From positions 206,381-270,380 of the forward strand of contig NZ_QWBU01000006.1 in assembly GCF_003432075.1 (NCBI RefSeq): DNA of 64,000 nt. Direction: 5' to 3'. This DNA is from Shinella sp. WSJ-2 (GTDB lineage Bacteria > Pseudomonadota > Alphaproteobacteria > Rhizobiales > Rhizobiaceae). Below are positions 17,602 through 26,641 of this stretch, piece by piece. The notes under the pieces were generated by a model, which was given only the letters and a program-made list of their open reading frames with translations, did no database searches and was not told the DNA's origin. Positions within the stretch are counted from its first letter, which is position 1, and every line of letters starts with the position of its first letter. Both the position numbers and the translations under genes were made by a program.

Positions 17602-18801
17602 ATGTTTCTCGACGTTCTGCGCCGCCGCAACCCCGCCTTCATCGAAGCCGCCATGGCGCTGCACCAGCAGGGCCTGATCCCCGCCAATGCCTATGTGCTC
17701 GATCTCGATGCCGTCGAGGCCAATGCCCGCGTGATCAAGGTCGAGGCCGATAAACACGGCCTGAAAACCTTCGCCATGACCAAGCAGGTCGGTCGCGCGA
17801 GTTCCTTCTGTGCCGCCGTACAGCGCGGTGGCATCGACCGCGCCGTCGCCGTCGACATGGCCTGCGCCCGGGCAACGCACAAGGCGGGTCTCAAGGTCGG
17901 CCATCTCGGCCATCTCCAGCAGGTCGCCCGCCATGAAGCGAAGGCGGCGGCAGATCGCTTCCGGCCGGATTACTGGACCGTCTTCAACGACACGAAGGCT
18001 GAGGAAGCCGCTGCCGGTGCAAAAGCCGCCGGCTACGTGCAGAACCTGCTCGCGCGCATCCGCGCCGAGGGCGACACCTTCTATCGCGGCCATGAGGGCG
18101 GCTTCGACGCTTCCGATGTCGCCGCCGTTGCCGACCGTCTCGATGCGGTGGAGGGCGGCCGCTTTGCCGGTATCACCACCTTCCCGGCGCTGCTCTTCGA
18201 CCATGCCAGCCGTAAGGTCCTGCCGACGCCCAACCTTGCAACGCTGACCAAGGCTGCGGAGGCGCTGGCCAAGGCCGGCCGCCGCGATATCGAGGTGAAT
18301 GCCCCGGGCACGACCTCGTCAGTGCTGCTTTCCGCGCTTGCCGAGGCCGGCGCCACGCAATGCGAGCCGGGCAATGGCCTGCACGGCACGACGGCGCTGC
18401 ATGTTATGGAAGACCTGCCGGAACGGCCGGCCGTGCTCTACCTCACAGAGGTCTCGCACCTTTCGGGCGGCAAGGCCTATTGTTTCGGCGGCGGCTTCTA
18501 TATCGACCCGATCTTCCCGGATTATGACGTGAAGGCGATCGTCGGCCGCGAGCCGACCGTTTCGACAGGCGCACTGCGCAGCGTCGAGGTGCCGCCGCCT
18601 TCGGCCATCGATTATTACGCGATGATCGATGCCGCAGGCCCCGCGGCGCCGCAGCCCGGCGACACCGCCGTCTTCGGCTTCCGCGGGCAGGCCTTCGTCA
18701 CGCGTGCGTTCGTCGTTGGCGTCTCCGGCATCTCGAAGGGAGCGCCGAAAGTCGAGACCACTGAAAACAGTTTTGGCGAAACTGCCGCCTGGCCGGTTTA
18801 G
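17602..18801 (+). CDS. yhfX: YhfX family PLP-dependent protein (alanine-racemase-like fold)
   Basis: 399 aa. The N-terminus (FLDVLRRRNPAFIEAAMAL), the PLP-lysine segment TFAMTKQVGR (Lys61), the later VNAPGTTSS, CEPGNGLHG and YLTEVSHLSGGKAYCFGGGF blocks and the C-terminal FRGQAFVTRAFVVGVSGI follow the order of E. coli YhfX, a PLP-binding member of the alanine racemase N-terminal superfamily with no established reaction. AAGGAGG precedes the ATG. It is embedded between the permease and ATPase genes of a CUT2 transporter, which is unusual and suggests that it acts on the imported compound. Candidate activities are racemisation or aldol/retro-aldol cleavage of an amino acid moiety. Confidence 0.82.
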   Translation: MFLDVLRRRNPAFIEAAMALHQQGLIPANAYVLDLDAVEANARVIKVEADKHGLKTFAMTKQVGRASSFCAAVQRGGIDRAVAVDMACARATHKAGLKVGHLGHLQQVARHEAKAAADRFRPDYWTVFNDTKAEEAAAGAKAAGYVQNLLARIRAEGDTFYRGHEGGFDASDVAAVADRLDAVEGGRFAGITTFPALLFDHASRKVLPTPNLATLTKAAEALAKAGRRDIEVNAPGTTSSVLLSALAEAGATQCEPGNGLHGTTALHVMEDLPERPAVLYLTEVSHLSGGKAYCFGGGFYIDPIFPDYDVKAIVGREPTVSTGALRSVEVPPPSAIDYYAMIDAAGPAAPQPGDTAVFGFRGQAFVTRAFVVGVSGISKGAPKVETTENSFGETAAWPV

Positions 18802-18807
18802 GAGAGA

Positions 18808-19554
<747 letters not shown>

Positions 19555-19566
19555 GGCCCGTTTGAT

Positions 19567-19593
19567 GCCTGCTGCCACTTTCTGGCGGCAGGC
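19567..19593. promoter_or_regulatory. Palindrome upstream of the WYL regulator gene (operator and/or terminator)
   Basis: GCCTGCTGCCA-CTTTC-TGGCGGCAGGC, an 11-bp stem with one G-T pair, followed by CTCTTCT. It could terminate the upstream ABC operon. However, its core TGCTGCCA-N5-TGGCGGCA closely matches the core of the palindrome at 20310-20330 in front of the VOC gene, which argues that both are binding sites of the WYL protein encoded at 19614. Confidence 0.5.
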
Positions 19594-19613
19594 CTCTTCT
19601 ATAGACTGGCGCC

Positions 19614-20309
19614 ATGTCCCGATCCGAGCGCCTTTTCGATCTCCTGCAAGCCCTGCGTCGCCATCGCCGGCCGGTCAGCGGCAAGGCGCTGGCGGAGGAG
19701 ACGGGGGTGAGCCTGCGCACCCTCTACCGCGATATTGCCAGCCTCCAGACACAGGGCGCCGATATCGAGGGAGAGCCGGGTGTGGGCTATGTGCTGAAGC
19801 CTGGCTTCCTCCTGCCGCCGTTGATGTTTTCCGCCGAGGAGATCGAGGCGCTGGTGCTCGGCACCCGCTGGGTTGCCGACCGGGCGGACAGCCATCTGAG
19901 CGGTGCCGCGCGCAATGCGCTGGCAAGGATCGCCGCCGTGCTGCCGGCCGACCTGCGCAATGAATTGGATACGTCGCCGCTTCTGGTCGGGCCGGGCGCA
20001 AAACTGCCCGCCGACAGCATCGATATCGCGCTGCTGCGCACGGCGATCCGCATGGAGCGCAAGCTTGCGATCACCTATCGTAGCGGCTCCGGCGAAGCTT
20101 CGGCCCGCACCATCTGGCCCTTCGCACTCTCCTTCTTCGATCACGTCCGGGTGGTCATCGGCTGGTGCGAATTGCGCGAGAGTTTTCGCCATTTCCGAAC
20201 CGACCGGATCGAAACGGCTGCGGTGCTGGATATCCGGTATCCGAGGCGGCGGCAGGCCATGCTTCGGGCATGGCGCGAGGCCGAGGGGATTCCGCTGCGT
20301 GGCGCATGA
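19614..20309 (+). CDS. YafY-like transcriptional regulator (HTH_11 plus WYL domain)
   Basis: 231 aa. The N-terminal DeoR-like winged helix-turn-helix (SERLFDLLQALRRHRRPVSG, then EETGVSLRTLYRDIASLQTQ) covers residues 1-55. A WYL domain covers about residues 135-205, with the characteristic GWCELRESFRHFRTDRIE segment. This protein type commonly sits beside a small VOC or stress-response gene and controls it. Here it precedes a VOC gene by 65 bp, and two near-identical palindromes flank it. The effector is unknown. Confidence 0.87.
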   Translation: MSRSERLFDLLQALRRHRRPVSGKALAEETGVSLRTLYRDIASLQTQGADIEGEPGVGYVLKPGFLLPPLMFSAEEIEALVLGTRWVADRADSHLSGAARNALARIAAVLPADLRNELDTSPLLVGPGAKLPADSIDIALLRTAIRMERKLAITYRSGSGEASARTIWPFALSFFDHVRVVIGWCELRESFRHFRTDRIETAAVLDIRYPRRRQAMLRAWREAEGIPLRGA

Positions 20310-20331
20310 TGCTGCCAGAAACTGACAGCAT
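20309..20331. promoter_or_regulatory. Palindrome upstream of the VOC gene (candidate WYL operator)
   Basis: ATGCTGCCAG-AAA-CTGACAGCAT, 10-bp arms with one G-T mismatch, starts at the stop codon of the WYL gene and ends 44 bp before the VOC start. Its core TGCTGCCA-N5-TGACAGCA repeats the pattern found at 19570-19590 in front of the WYL gene itself. Confidence 0.5.
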
Positions 20332-20374
20332 GCGGTGTTAGCTTTCTCCTATCCAACCAAGACAGGAGAGCACC

Positions 20375-20743
20375 ATGTCCAACAGCATTCTTCTCTACGT
20401 AAAGGACGCGGCCGCGAGCGGTCGCTACTATGAACGCATCCTCGGCCAGAAGCCGGTCGAGGCGAGCCCGACCTTCGTCATCTTCGTCCTGAAATCCGGT
20501 CTCGGCCTCGGCCTGTGGGGGCGCGATGGTGTCGAGCCGGCACCCTCGGTTCCGGGCGGTGGATCGGAAATCGGCTTCAAGGTCGACAGCGCGGCTGAGG
20601 TCGATCAATGGCATGCCGAATGGCGCGCCAACGGCGCCGCCATCCTGATGCCGCCGACGGAGCTGGATTTCGGCCGCAGCTTCGTCGCCGCCGATCCCGA
20701 CGGACATCGCCTGCGCGTCTACACCGTCACGGATGGAGGCTGA
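20375..20743 (+). CDS. VOC (glyoxalase/bleomycin-resistance fold) protein
   Basis: 122 aa, a single VOC domain. The first betaalphabeta unit starts with SILLYVKDAAASGRYYERIL; the second has ELDFGRSFVAADPDGHRLRVYT, the canonical DPDGxxL ending. AGGAGA precedes the ATG. The usual first metal His is not obvious near the N-terminus, so it may be a binder rather than an enzyme. It is probably repressed or activated by the adjacent WYL protein through the palindrome upstream. Confidence 0.85.
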   Translation: MSNSILLYVKDAAASGRYYERILGQKPVEASPTFVIFVLKSGLGLGLWGRDGVEPAPSVPGGGSEIGFKVDSAAEVDQWHAEWRANGAAILMPPTELDFGRSFVAADPDGHRLRVYTVTDGG

Positions 20744-20746
20744 GCC

Positions 20747-21166
20747 ATGGCGCGCGCCTGGATTGCCGTCGCTTCGGCCGAACATGTGCGCATCGGGCGC
20801 GCGCAGGGCTTCATGCAGGTCTGTCACGGCAGAGGAGGCCCGCTGCGGCGGACCGCCGCCGGCGACACCGTCATCTATTATTCGCCCGCGGAAACCATGC
20901 GCGGCAAGGACCGCCTGCAGGCCTTCACAGCGATCGGCACCATTGTCGACCGCGTGCCCTATCAATTGCAAATGGCGCCTGGCTTCCTGCCCTGGCGGCG
21001 GGATGTCGAATGGTGGCCTGCCACGGAGGCGCCAATCCGCCCGCTTCTCGATCAGCTCGCCTTCACGCGGGCTGGAAACTGGGGCTACCAGCTGCGTTTC
21101 GGCGTCTTCACCATCGAGCCGGAAGATGCGGCGCGGATCGCTGCGGCCATGCGGAACGGCCTTTGA
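20747..21166 (+). CDS. EVE-domain (UPF0310-like) protein
   Basis: 139 aa. [53 protein letters not shown] and [16 protein letters not shown] follow the UPF0310/EVE pattern, a PUA-like fold that binds modified bases in DNA or RNA (established for EVE/YTH relatives). It starts 3 bp after the VOC stop, so the two are co-transcribed. The biological role is unknown; cytosolic nucleic-acid or nucleotide sensing is the family-level expectation. Confidence 0.8.
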   Translation: MARAWIAVASAEHVRIGRAQGFMQVCHGRGGPLRRTAAGDTVIYYSPAETMRGKDRLQAFTAIGTIVDRVPYQLQMAPGFLPWRRDVEWWPATEAPIRPLLDQLAFTRAGNWGYQLRFGVFTIEPEDAARIAAAMRNGL

Positions 21167-21178
21167 GGATGTGGTTTC

Positions 21179-21195
21179 GATAGTTGTTTTCTATC
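21179..21195. promoter_or_regulatory. GATAG-N7-CTATC palindrome upstream of the FdhF-like gene
   Basis: A perfect inverted repeat GATAG-TTGTTTT-CTATC centred 46 bp upstream of the oxidoreductase start. The ATAG-N7-CTAT spacing is that of a LysR-type (OxyR-like) half-site known from E. coli. An oxyR gene lies about 6 kb away, but no direct link can be shown from sequence. Confidence 0.3.
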
Positions 21196-21232
21196 AAGTC
21201 ATACGAACCATCCCCTTGATACGCTGCGCCGG

Positions 21233-23545
21233 ATGACAAATACAGGAGGCATGAACACACCTTTTATCGGAAAGAAGTCCTCTGCGGCCGGCGGCTGGGG
21301 GGCGTTGAAGAGTTGTGGCAAACAGCTTCTGCAAAGCGGCATGCCGCTCTCCGGCGCGCGCACCCTGCTCAAGGCCAACCAGCCCGATGGCTTCGATTGC
21401 CCCGGTTGCGCTTGGGGCGATCCGGAACACGGCTCCTCCTTCGAATTCTGCGAGAACGGCGTGAAGGCCGTCGCCTGGGAGGCGACGGAAAAGCGCGCCT
21501 CACCGGCCTTCTTCGCTGCGCACACCGTGTCGGAGCTGCGCAAGCTGACGGACTACGAGCTGGAGCTGCACGGCCGCCTGACCCATCCGATGCGTTACGA
21601 TGCGGCCAGCGACAGATACCTGCCCGTAGCCTGGGCGGACGCCTTCGCCGAGATCGGCGGGATTCTCAAGGGCCTCGACAATCCTGATCGTGCCGAGTTC
21701 TACACTTCCGGCCGCGCCAGCAACGAGGCGGCCTATCTCTATCAGCTCTTCGTGCGGCTCTACGGCACCAACAATTTCCCGGATTGCTCGAACATGTGCC
21801 ACGAGGCGAGCGGCGTGGGCCTGCGCCAGTCGGTCGGCGTCGGCAAGGGCACGGTGCTGCTGGAGGATTTCGAGGAGGCGGACGCGATCTTCGTGATCGG
21901 CCAGAACCCCGGCACCAACCATCCGCGCATGCTGGGCGACTTGCGTCGCGCGGCCCTGCGCGGTGCGCGCATCGTCGTGTTCAATCCCATCCGCGAGCGC
22001 GGACTGGAGCGCTTCTCCGATCCGCAGGACAAGATCGAGATGCTGCGCGGCGGTTCGACGGATATCGCCAGCCACTATTTCCAGCCGCAGCTCGGCGGTG
22101 ACATGGCGGCGATGCGCGGCATGGCCAAGGCGGTGTTCGCCGCCGAAGAGGCTGCCGTTGCGATGGGCCTGCCGCCCGTGCTCGATCATGCCTTCCTCGC
22201 TGAGCATTGCGCAGGCTTCGACGATTACCGCGCCGCCGTCGCAGCGACGGACTGGGCAGCGATCGAGGACCAGTCCGGCCTGACCCGCGCGGAGATCGAG
22301 CGGGCGGCGGATGTCTATATGACCGCAGAACGCGTCATCTGCACCTGGGCAATGGGCGTTACCCAGCATCTGCATTCCGTGGCGACGATCCGCGAGATCA
22401 CCAATTTCATGCTGCTGCGCGGCAATATCGGCAGGCCGGGCGCCGGTCTCTGCCCGGTGCGCGGCCATTCCAATGTGCAGGGTGATCGCACTGTCGGCAT
22501 CAACGAGAAGCCGCCGGTCGATTTTCTCGACGCGCTGGAAAACCATTTCGGTACCGCCATGCCGCGCAAGGACGGGCACAATGTACTCGCCGCGATCGGC
22601 GCGATGCTGGATGGCTCGGCTAAGGCCTTCATCGGGCTCGGCGGCAATTTTGCCCGCGCGACGCCGGATAGCGCGCTGGTCGAACAGGCGCTGCGCCGGT
22701 TGAAGCTGACGGTAAACATCGCCACCAAGCCGAACCATTCGCATCTGATGCCGGGCGAGGTCTCCTTCATCCTGCCCTGCCTCGGGCGCACGGAGATGGA
22801 CCTCAATTCGGCCGGCACGTCGCAGCTCATCAGCGTCGAGGATTCCATGAGCATGGTGCACGGTTCCGCCGGCATCAACCGCCCGGCCTCGCCGCATCTG
22901 CTGTCGGAGGTCGCCATCATAGCCGGCATTGCGGCAGCGACCGTCGGCAACGGCACGGTCGACTGGGCGGCGCTTGCCGACGATTACGACCGCATCCGCG
23001 ACCATATCGAGGCGACCATTCCGGGCTTCGAGGATTTCAACAAGCGCCTGCGCAAGCCGCGCGGTTTCCATCTGCGCAACAGCGCGGCGAACCGGGAATG
23101 GGATACGCCGGAGGGCAAGGCGGCCTTCTTTTCCGGCCCGCTTCCGCAGGAAACGGTCCATCAGAGGGCCAAGCGCGGCGGCGGGCGTTTCGTGCTCCAG
23201 ACCTTCCGCTCGCACGACCAGTACAACACCACCGTCTACGGCCTCGACGACCGCTATCGCGGCGTCTATGGCGAGCGGCAGGTGGTCTTCATCCATCCCG
23301 AGGATCTGAAGGCGCTTGGCGCTGCGGCGGGCGAGCGGATGGATATCGTCGGCGACCATAACGATGGCATCGAGCGCATCGCTCCCGATTTCCGCTTCGT
23401 GCCCTACGATATCCCGCGCGGCAGCATCGCTGGGTATTATCCCGAGCTCAATGTGCTGGTGCCGCTCGGCAGCGCCGGGGAGGAGAGCGATACGCCGACC
23501 TCCAAATCGATCATGGTGACCTTCCGCAAGCGCGAGGCTGCGTGA
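21233..23545 (+). CDS. FdhF/YdeP family molybdopterin oxidoreductase
   Basis: 770 aa, the usual length for YdeP-like proteins. It has the N-terminal DCPGCAWGDPEHGSSFEFCE segment, then the molybdopterin fold with FYTSGRASNEAAYLYQLF and NNFPDCSNMCHEASGVGL. IGQNPGTNHPRMLGDL, LLRGNIGRPGAGLCPVRGHS and a C-terminal MopB-binding barrel (QYNTTVYGLDDRYRG) follow. The family is annotated as formate-dehydrogenase-like, but its reaction is unproven; E. coli YdeP is linked to acid resistance. The start at 21233 lacks a clear ribosome site; ATG 21251 has AGGAGG but only one base of spacing. It overlaps the next small gene by 4 bp. Confidence 0.87.
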   Translation: MTNTGGMNTPFIGKKSSAAGGWGALKSCGKQLLQSGMPLSGARTLLKANQPDGFDCPGCAWGDPEHGSSFEFCENGVKAVAWEATEKRASPAFFAAHTVSELRKLTDYELELHGRLTHPMRYDAASDRYLPVAWADAFAEIGGILKGLDNPDRAEFYTSGRASNEAAYLYQLFVRLYGTNNFPDCSNMCHEASGVGLRQSVGVGKGTVLLEDFEEADAIFVIGQNPGTNHPRMLGDLRRAALRGARIVVFNPIRERGLERFSDPQDKIEMLRGGSTDIASHYFQPQLGGDMAAMRGMAKAVFAAEEAAVAMGLPPVLDHAFLAEHCAGFDDYRAAVAATDWAAIEDQSGLTRAEIERAADVYMTAERVICTWAMGVTQHLHSVATIREITNFMLLRGNIGRPGAGLCPVRGHSNVQGDRTVGINEKPPVDFLDALENHFGTAMPRKDGHNVLAAIGAMLDGSAKAFIGLGGNFARATPDSALVEQALRRLKLTVNIATKPNHSHLMPGEVSFILPCLGRTEMDLNSAGTSQLISVEDSMSMVHGSAGINRPASPHLLSEVAIIAGIAAATVGNGTVDWAALADDYDRIRDHIEATIPGFEDFNKRLRKPRGFHLRNSAANREWDTPEGKAAFFSGPLPQETVHQRAKRGGGRFVLQTFRSHDQYNTTVYGLDDRYRGVYGERQVVFIHPEDLKALGAAAGERMDIVGDHNDGIERIAPDFRFVPYDIPRGSIAGYYPELNVLVPLGSAGEESDTPTSKSIMVTFRKREAA

Positions 23546-23850
23546 ACGGGGAAACATCCGAAACCGAGCGCTTCATGGCGCTCGTCGCACGGCTTCAGGC
23601 GGACGATCCGCTTCTGACGCCGATCCAGGCGGGACTGGTCGTGGCCGCCTATCTCGGCACTGCCGGCGACAGCCGCACCTTTGCCCGCCTGCTCGGCCTT
23701 GCCCATGCGCTGGTGCTGCGGGAACTCACGGCCCTTGTTGCCCGAAATCTCCTGCGCGTGACGAAGCGCGACGGGCGCACGATGCGCAGCCATTTCGTGC
23801 CGGGTGGTGCGGCTGCCCGATACGCCGCGCTTTTCCAGTCTGACACATGA
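23542..23850 (+). CDS. Small hypothetical protein coupled to the FdhF-like gene
   Basis: 102 aa with a GTG start overlapping the oxidoreductase stop (GTGA). The sequence is helical and ends with LLGLAHALVLRELTALVARNLLRVTKRDGRTMRSHF, cut by eye into a helix-turn-helix-like pair and a beta wing, suggesting a MarR-like winged helix (about residues 50-90). No catalytic motif is visible. Tight coupling suggests an accessory or regulatory role for the oxidoreductase. I do not recognise a named family. Confidence 0.6.
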   Translation: MNGETSETERFMALVARLQADDPLLTPIQAGLVVAAYLGTAGDSRTFARLLGLAHALVLRELTALVARNLLRVTKRDGRTMRSHFVPGGAAARYAALFQSDT

Positions 23851-23899
23851 TCTGATCGGCGATTGCGGCAAGGCGCTCGCGTATTGCAAAAACTATTTG

Positions 23900-23913
23900 A
23901 CTAACCATTCAGT
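23900..23913. promoter_or_regulatory. TetR-type operator candidate
   Basis: ACTAACCATTCAGT, an imperfect palindrome of the ACTnA...TnAGT type often bound by TetR-family repressors, lies in the AT-rich 220-bp gap before the PotD-like gene. The TetR gene at the end of this three-gene cluster is the obvious candidate to bind it; this is inferred from position and pattern only. Confidence 0.35.
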
Positions 23914-24072
23914 TTGTTTTCTTCTGATGCCAGCGCTTTTCTAGGGAGGGAAAGCGGAGCGCGGCAAGCCATGACGTCGACGGTTGTTTCCAGCCGGTGC
24001 GGTCCTGCCGCTCCGATGAGGACGGCTGTCCTGACGGCAGGCCCTCGAACCGTCCAACAGAAGGAGTATTTC

Positions 24073-25104
24073 ATGCGCCTGCTCTTGACTGCCACCGTAT
24101 CGATCCTCACGCTTCTGCCGCTTGCGCCGGCCGAAGCATCCGGGATTTTGAACATCTACAACTGGGGCGAATATACAAATCCCGAGCTCATCAAGAAGTT
24201 CGAGAAGGCCTATGACGTCAAGGTGACGCTCACCGACTTCGATTCCAACGATACGGCAATCGCCAAGGCCCGGCAGGGCGGCAACGAATTCGATATCGTC
24301 GTGCCGTCCTCGACCTTTGTGAAGATCTGGATCGACGAGGGCCTGCTTCTGGAATCGCGCCCCGACCAGATGGAGAATTTCAAGAATATCGATCCTCGCT
24401 GGGTGAATGTCGGTTTCGATCCGGGCCGGCGCTACACGGTGCCATGGCAATGGGGAACGACCGGCGTGATCGTCGATAAATCGGTCTATTCCGGTGATCC
24501 CAACACGTCCTCTATCTTTCTCGATCCGCCTGCGGAGCTTGTCGGCAAGATCAATGTAATCCCGGAAATGGGGGATATCCTCTCGCTTGCCATCTACCAT
24601 GAAGGCGGTGCTGCCTGCACGGCGGACAAAGCGATCCTGCGCAAGGTGCGCGACCGGCTGGCGGCAGCGCGCGACAAGTGGATCGCGCTCGATTATCCCA
24701 GCATCGAAAAATACACTGCCGGCGACTATGCGGCGGGCGTCAGTTGGGGTGGTGCGGCGATGCGCGTTCGGCTGAAGAGCGACCGCTTCGTCTATGGTTA
24801 TCCGAAAGAAGGCTATCCGATCTGGATGGACAATGTTGCGGTGCTGAAGACGGCGCCGAACGTTGAGAATGCCAAGCTGTTCCAGAACTTCATCATGGAC
24901 CCGGAAAATGCCGCGCTGATCTCCGCCTATGCGCGCTATGCCAATGGCATCAAAGGCTCTGAGAAATTCATGCCTGAGGAGATGCGCAACGCGCCGGAAA
25001 TTGTCGTTCCCGAGGAATTCCTCGCCAAGGGTGTTTTCTCTCTTGCCTGCCCGCAGGAGGTCAACGACCTCTACATGAAGATCTGGACCCAGGTGTTGAA
25101 GTGA
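24073..25104 (+). CDS. Polyamine-type (PotD/PotF-like) periplasmic binding protein
   Basis: 343 aa. The signal peptide MRLLLTATVSILTLLPLAPA is followed by the class opening ILNIYNWGEYTNPELIKKFE and by DFDSNDTAIAKARQGGNEFD and VPSSTFVKIWIDEG. VPWQWGTTGVIVDKSVY contains the Trp/Thr region that lines the polyamine pocket in PotD. AAGGAG precedes the ATG. No permease or ATPase is adjacent, so it must share a transporter encoded elsewhere or act as a sensor. It is followed by an amidase gene (overlap or 38-bp gap depending on start), which hints at an amide- or amine-containing ligand. Confidence 0.85.
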   Translation: MRLLLTATVSILTLLPLAPAEASGILNIYNWGEYTNPELIKKFEKAYDVKVTLTDFDSNDTAIAKARQGGNEFDIVVPSSTFVKIWIDEGLLLESRPDQMENFKNIDPRWVNVGFDPGRRYTVPWQWGTTGVIVDKSVYSGDPNTSSIFLDPPAELVGKINVIPEMGDILSLAIYHEGGAACTADKAILRKVRDRLAAARDKWIALDYPSIEKYTAGDYAAGVSWGGAAMRVRLKSDRFVYGYPKEGYPIWMDNVAVLKTAPNVENAKLFQNFIMDPENAALISAYARYANGIKGSEKFMPEEMRNAPEIVVPEEFLAKGVFSLACPQEVNDLYMKIWTQVLK

Positions 25105-25142
25105 TGCGCCCGGCCCACAAAACCGACACACCGGAGTCCTCT

Positions 25143-26570
25143 ATGGACGATCTCGACCTGTGTTACCTCAGCGCCCACGAGGCCATCCACCTCTTCAAGA
25201 GCCGCAAGCTTTCTCCTGTTGAATTGATGGAGGCGGCGATCCGCCGGGCCGAGGCACTGAAAGGCTCGGTCAATGCGCTCACCTACACGCATTTCGACGA
25301 GGCGATGGACCTGGCCCGCAAGGCGGAAGCGAAATATGCCAAGGGCGCACGAACCGGCGCTCTCGAAGGCCTGCCGGTCGGCATCAAGGACGAAAGCGAG
25401 ATCAAGGGCAAGCCGACCTCGATGGGGTCGCTGATCCATAAGGATCATATCGCCGAGCGCACCTCGACGATGAATGCCCGCGTCATGGCGGCCGGCGGCA
25501 TCGTGCATGCGCGCACCGCCACGCCGGAATATTGCTGCGCCGGCACCACCTGGTCGCGGCTCTGGGGCGTCACCCGCAATCCGTGGAACCCGGAGTTTAC
25601 CTGCGGCGGGTCGTCCGGCGGGGCCGGCGCATCGCTCGCCTCCGGCACCTCGACGCTGGCGACGGGCTCGGATATCGGCGGCTCCATCCGCATTCCGGCC
25701 TCGGCCTGCGGCGTCGTCGGTTATAAGCCGCCCTATGGCCGCAACCCTGACGACACGCCCTTCAATCTCGATTTCTTCTGCCATACCGGCCCGATGGCTC
25801 GCACGGTCAAGGATGCGATCCTGCTGCAGAACGTGATGTGCGGTCCGAGCCCCGACGATATCGTCTCGCTCCGCCCGAAGCTGCGCCTACCGACGGAATA
25901 CAAGCCGATCAAGGGCTGGAAGATCGCTTTCTCCATGGATCTTGGCGTCTTCGAGGTCGATCCGGAGGTGCAGAAGAACACGCTGGCCGCCCTCGATGTC
26001 TTCCGCTCGCTCGGCGCGACGGTCGAGGAGGTCGATCTCGGCTGGCCGTCGCATATCCTCAAGGCCGGCATGGGCTATCTCGAACACATTTTCGGAGCCT
26101 TTCTCTCGACGCTGCTCGATGAGCACGGAGACAAGATGACGACCTATGCACGGCAGTTCGCCGAGTTCGGCCTCGCCTCGAAATCCACGGATTTCGTCGC
26201 AAGCCTGGAGGTTATCGGCGAGATGTACAAGACGCTGGGGCCGATTCTCGCGCGCTACGACGTGCTCGTCTGCCCGACCAATGCGTTGCCCGCCGTGCGG
26301 GCCGATTTCGACCATTCCACCGAAACGCTGGAAATCAACGGTAAGGTGGTCAATCCCTCGCTCGGCTGGGTCATGACGACGCCGTTCAACATGATGAGCC
26401 GCTGCCCTGTACTGTCCGTGCCCACGGGCCATGCCCAAAACGGTGTGCCGACGGGCCTGCAGATCGTCGGGCGCACGTATCGCGATGCCGACGTCTTCCG
26501 GGCCGGCCTTGCCTTCGAAGAAGCGGTGGGTGGCTGGTACGGCAGCGCGGCGAGCCGTCCGCGTCTCTGA
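25143..26570 (+). CDS. Amidase signature family hydrolase
   Basis: 475 aa. The Ser-cisSer-Lys triad is complete: Lys82 in GLPVGIKDE, Ser157 in CGGSSGGAG and the nucleophile Ser181 in GSDIGGSIRIP. The spacing agrees with peptide amidase and other members. GGAG six bases upstream supports ATG 25143 (MDDLDLCYLS); GTG 25101 and ATG 25104 are alternatives with poorer N-termini. It is the catabolic gene of the PotD-like/amidase/TetR cluster. The leaving group is unknown: indole-acetamide, arylamide and short-amide hydrolases all share these motifs. Confidence 0.87.
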   Translation: MDDLDLCYLSAHEAIHLFKSRKLSPVELMEAAIRRAEALKGSVNALTYTHFDEAMDLARKAEAKYAKGARTGALEGLPVGIKDESEIKGKPTSMGSLIHKDHIAERTSTMNARVMAAGGIVHARTATPEYCCAGTTWSRLWGVTRNPWNPEFTCGGSSGGAGASLASGTSTLATGSDIGGSIRIPASACGVVGYKPPYGRNPDDTPFNLDFFCHTGPMARTVKDAILLQNVMCGPSPDDIVSLRPKLRLPTEYKPIKGWKIAFSMDLGVFEVDPEVQKNTLAALDVFRSLGATVEEVDLGWPSHILKAGMGYLEHIFGAFLSTLLDEHGDKMTTYARQFAEFGLASKSTDFVASLEVIGEMYKTLGPILARYDVLVCPTNALPAVRADFDHSTETLEINGKVVNPSLGWVMTTPFNMMSRCPVLSVPTGHAQNGVPTGLQIVGRTYRDADVFRAGLAFEEAVGGWYGSAASRPRL

Positions 26571-26588
26571 GAGAGTCGTTGACCGGCA

Positions 26589-26619
26589 CGGTCCACCGTC
26601 CGATAAGAGCGGTGGACCG
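26589..26619 (+). terminator. 10-bp stem-loop after the amidase gene
   Basis: CGGTCCACCG (26589-26598), an 11-nt loop, then the exact complement CGGTGGACCG (26610-26619). No T-run follows. Because it is a perfect GC-rich hairpin just after the amidase stop, it argues against a TetR start at TTG 26579. It could also be an operator controlling the TetR gene. Confidence 0.45.
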
Positions 26620-26641
26620 CTTAAGAGTCTGGAATGATGCG

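Noticed and set aside
19567..19593. Plain terminator for the CUT2 operon
   Set aside because: Not excluded, but the near match with the palindrome at 20310-20330 and the position 24 bp before the WYL gene make an operator role at least as likely.
21500..23557. Open frame of 685 codons opposite the FdhF-like gene
   Set aside because: Shadow of the molybdopterin oxidoreductase; no family resemblance.
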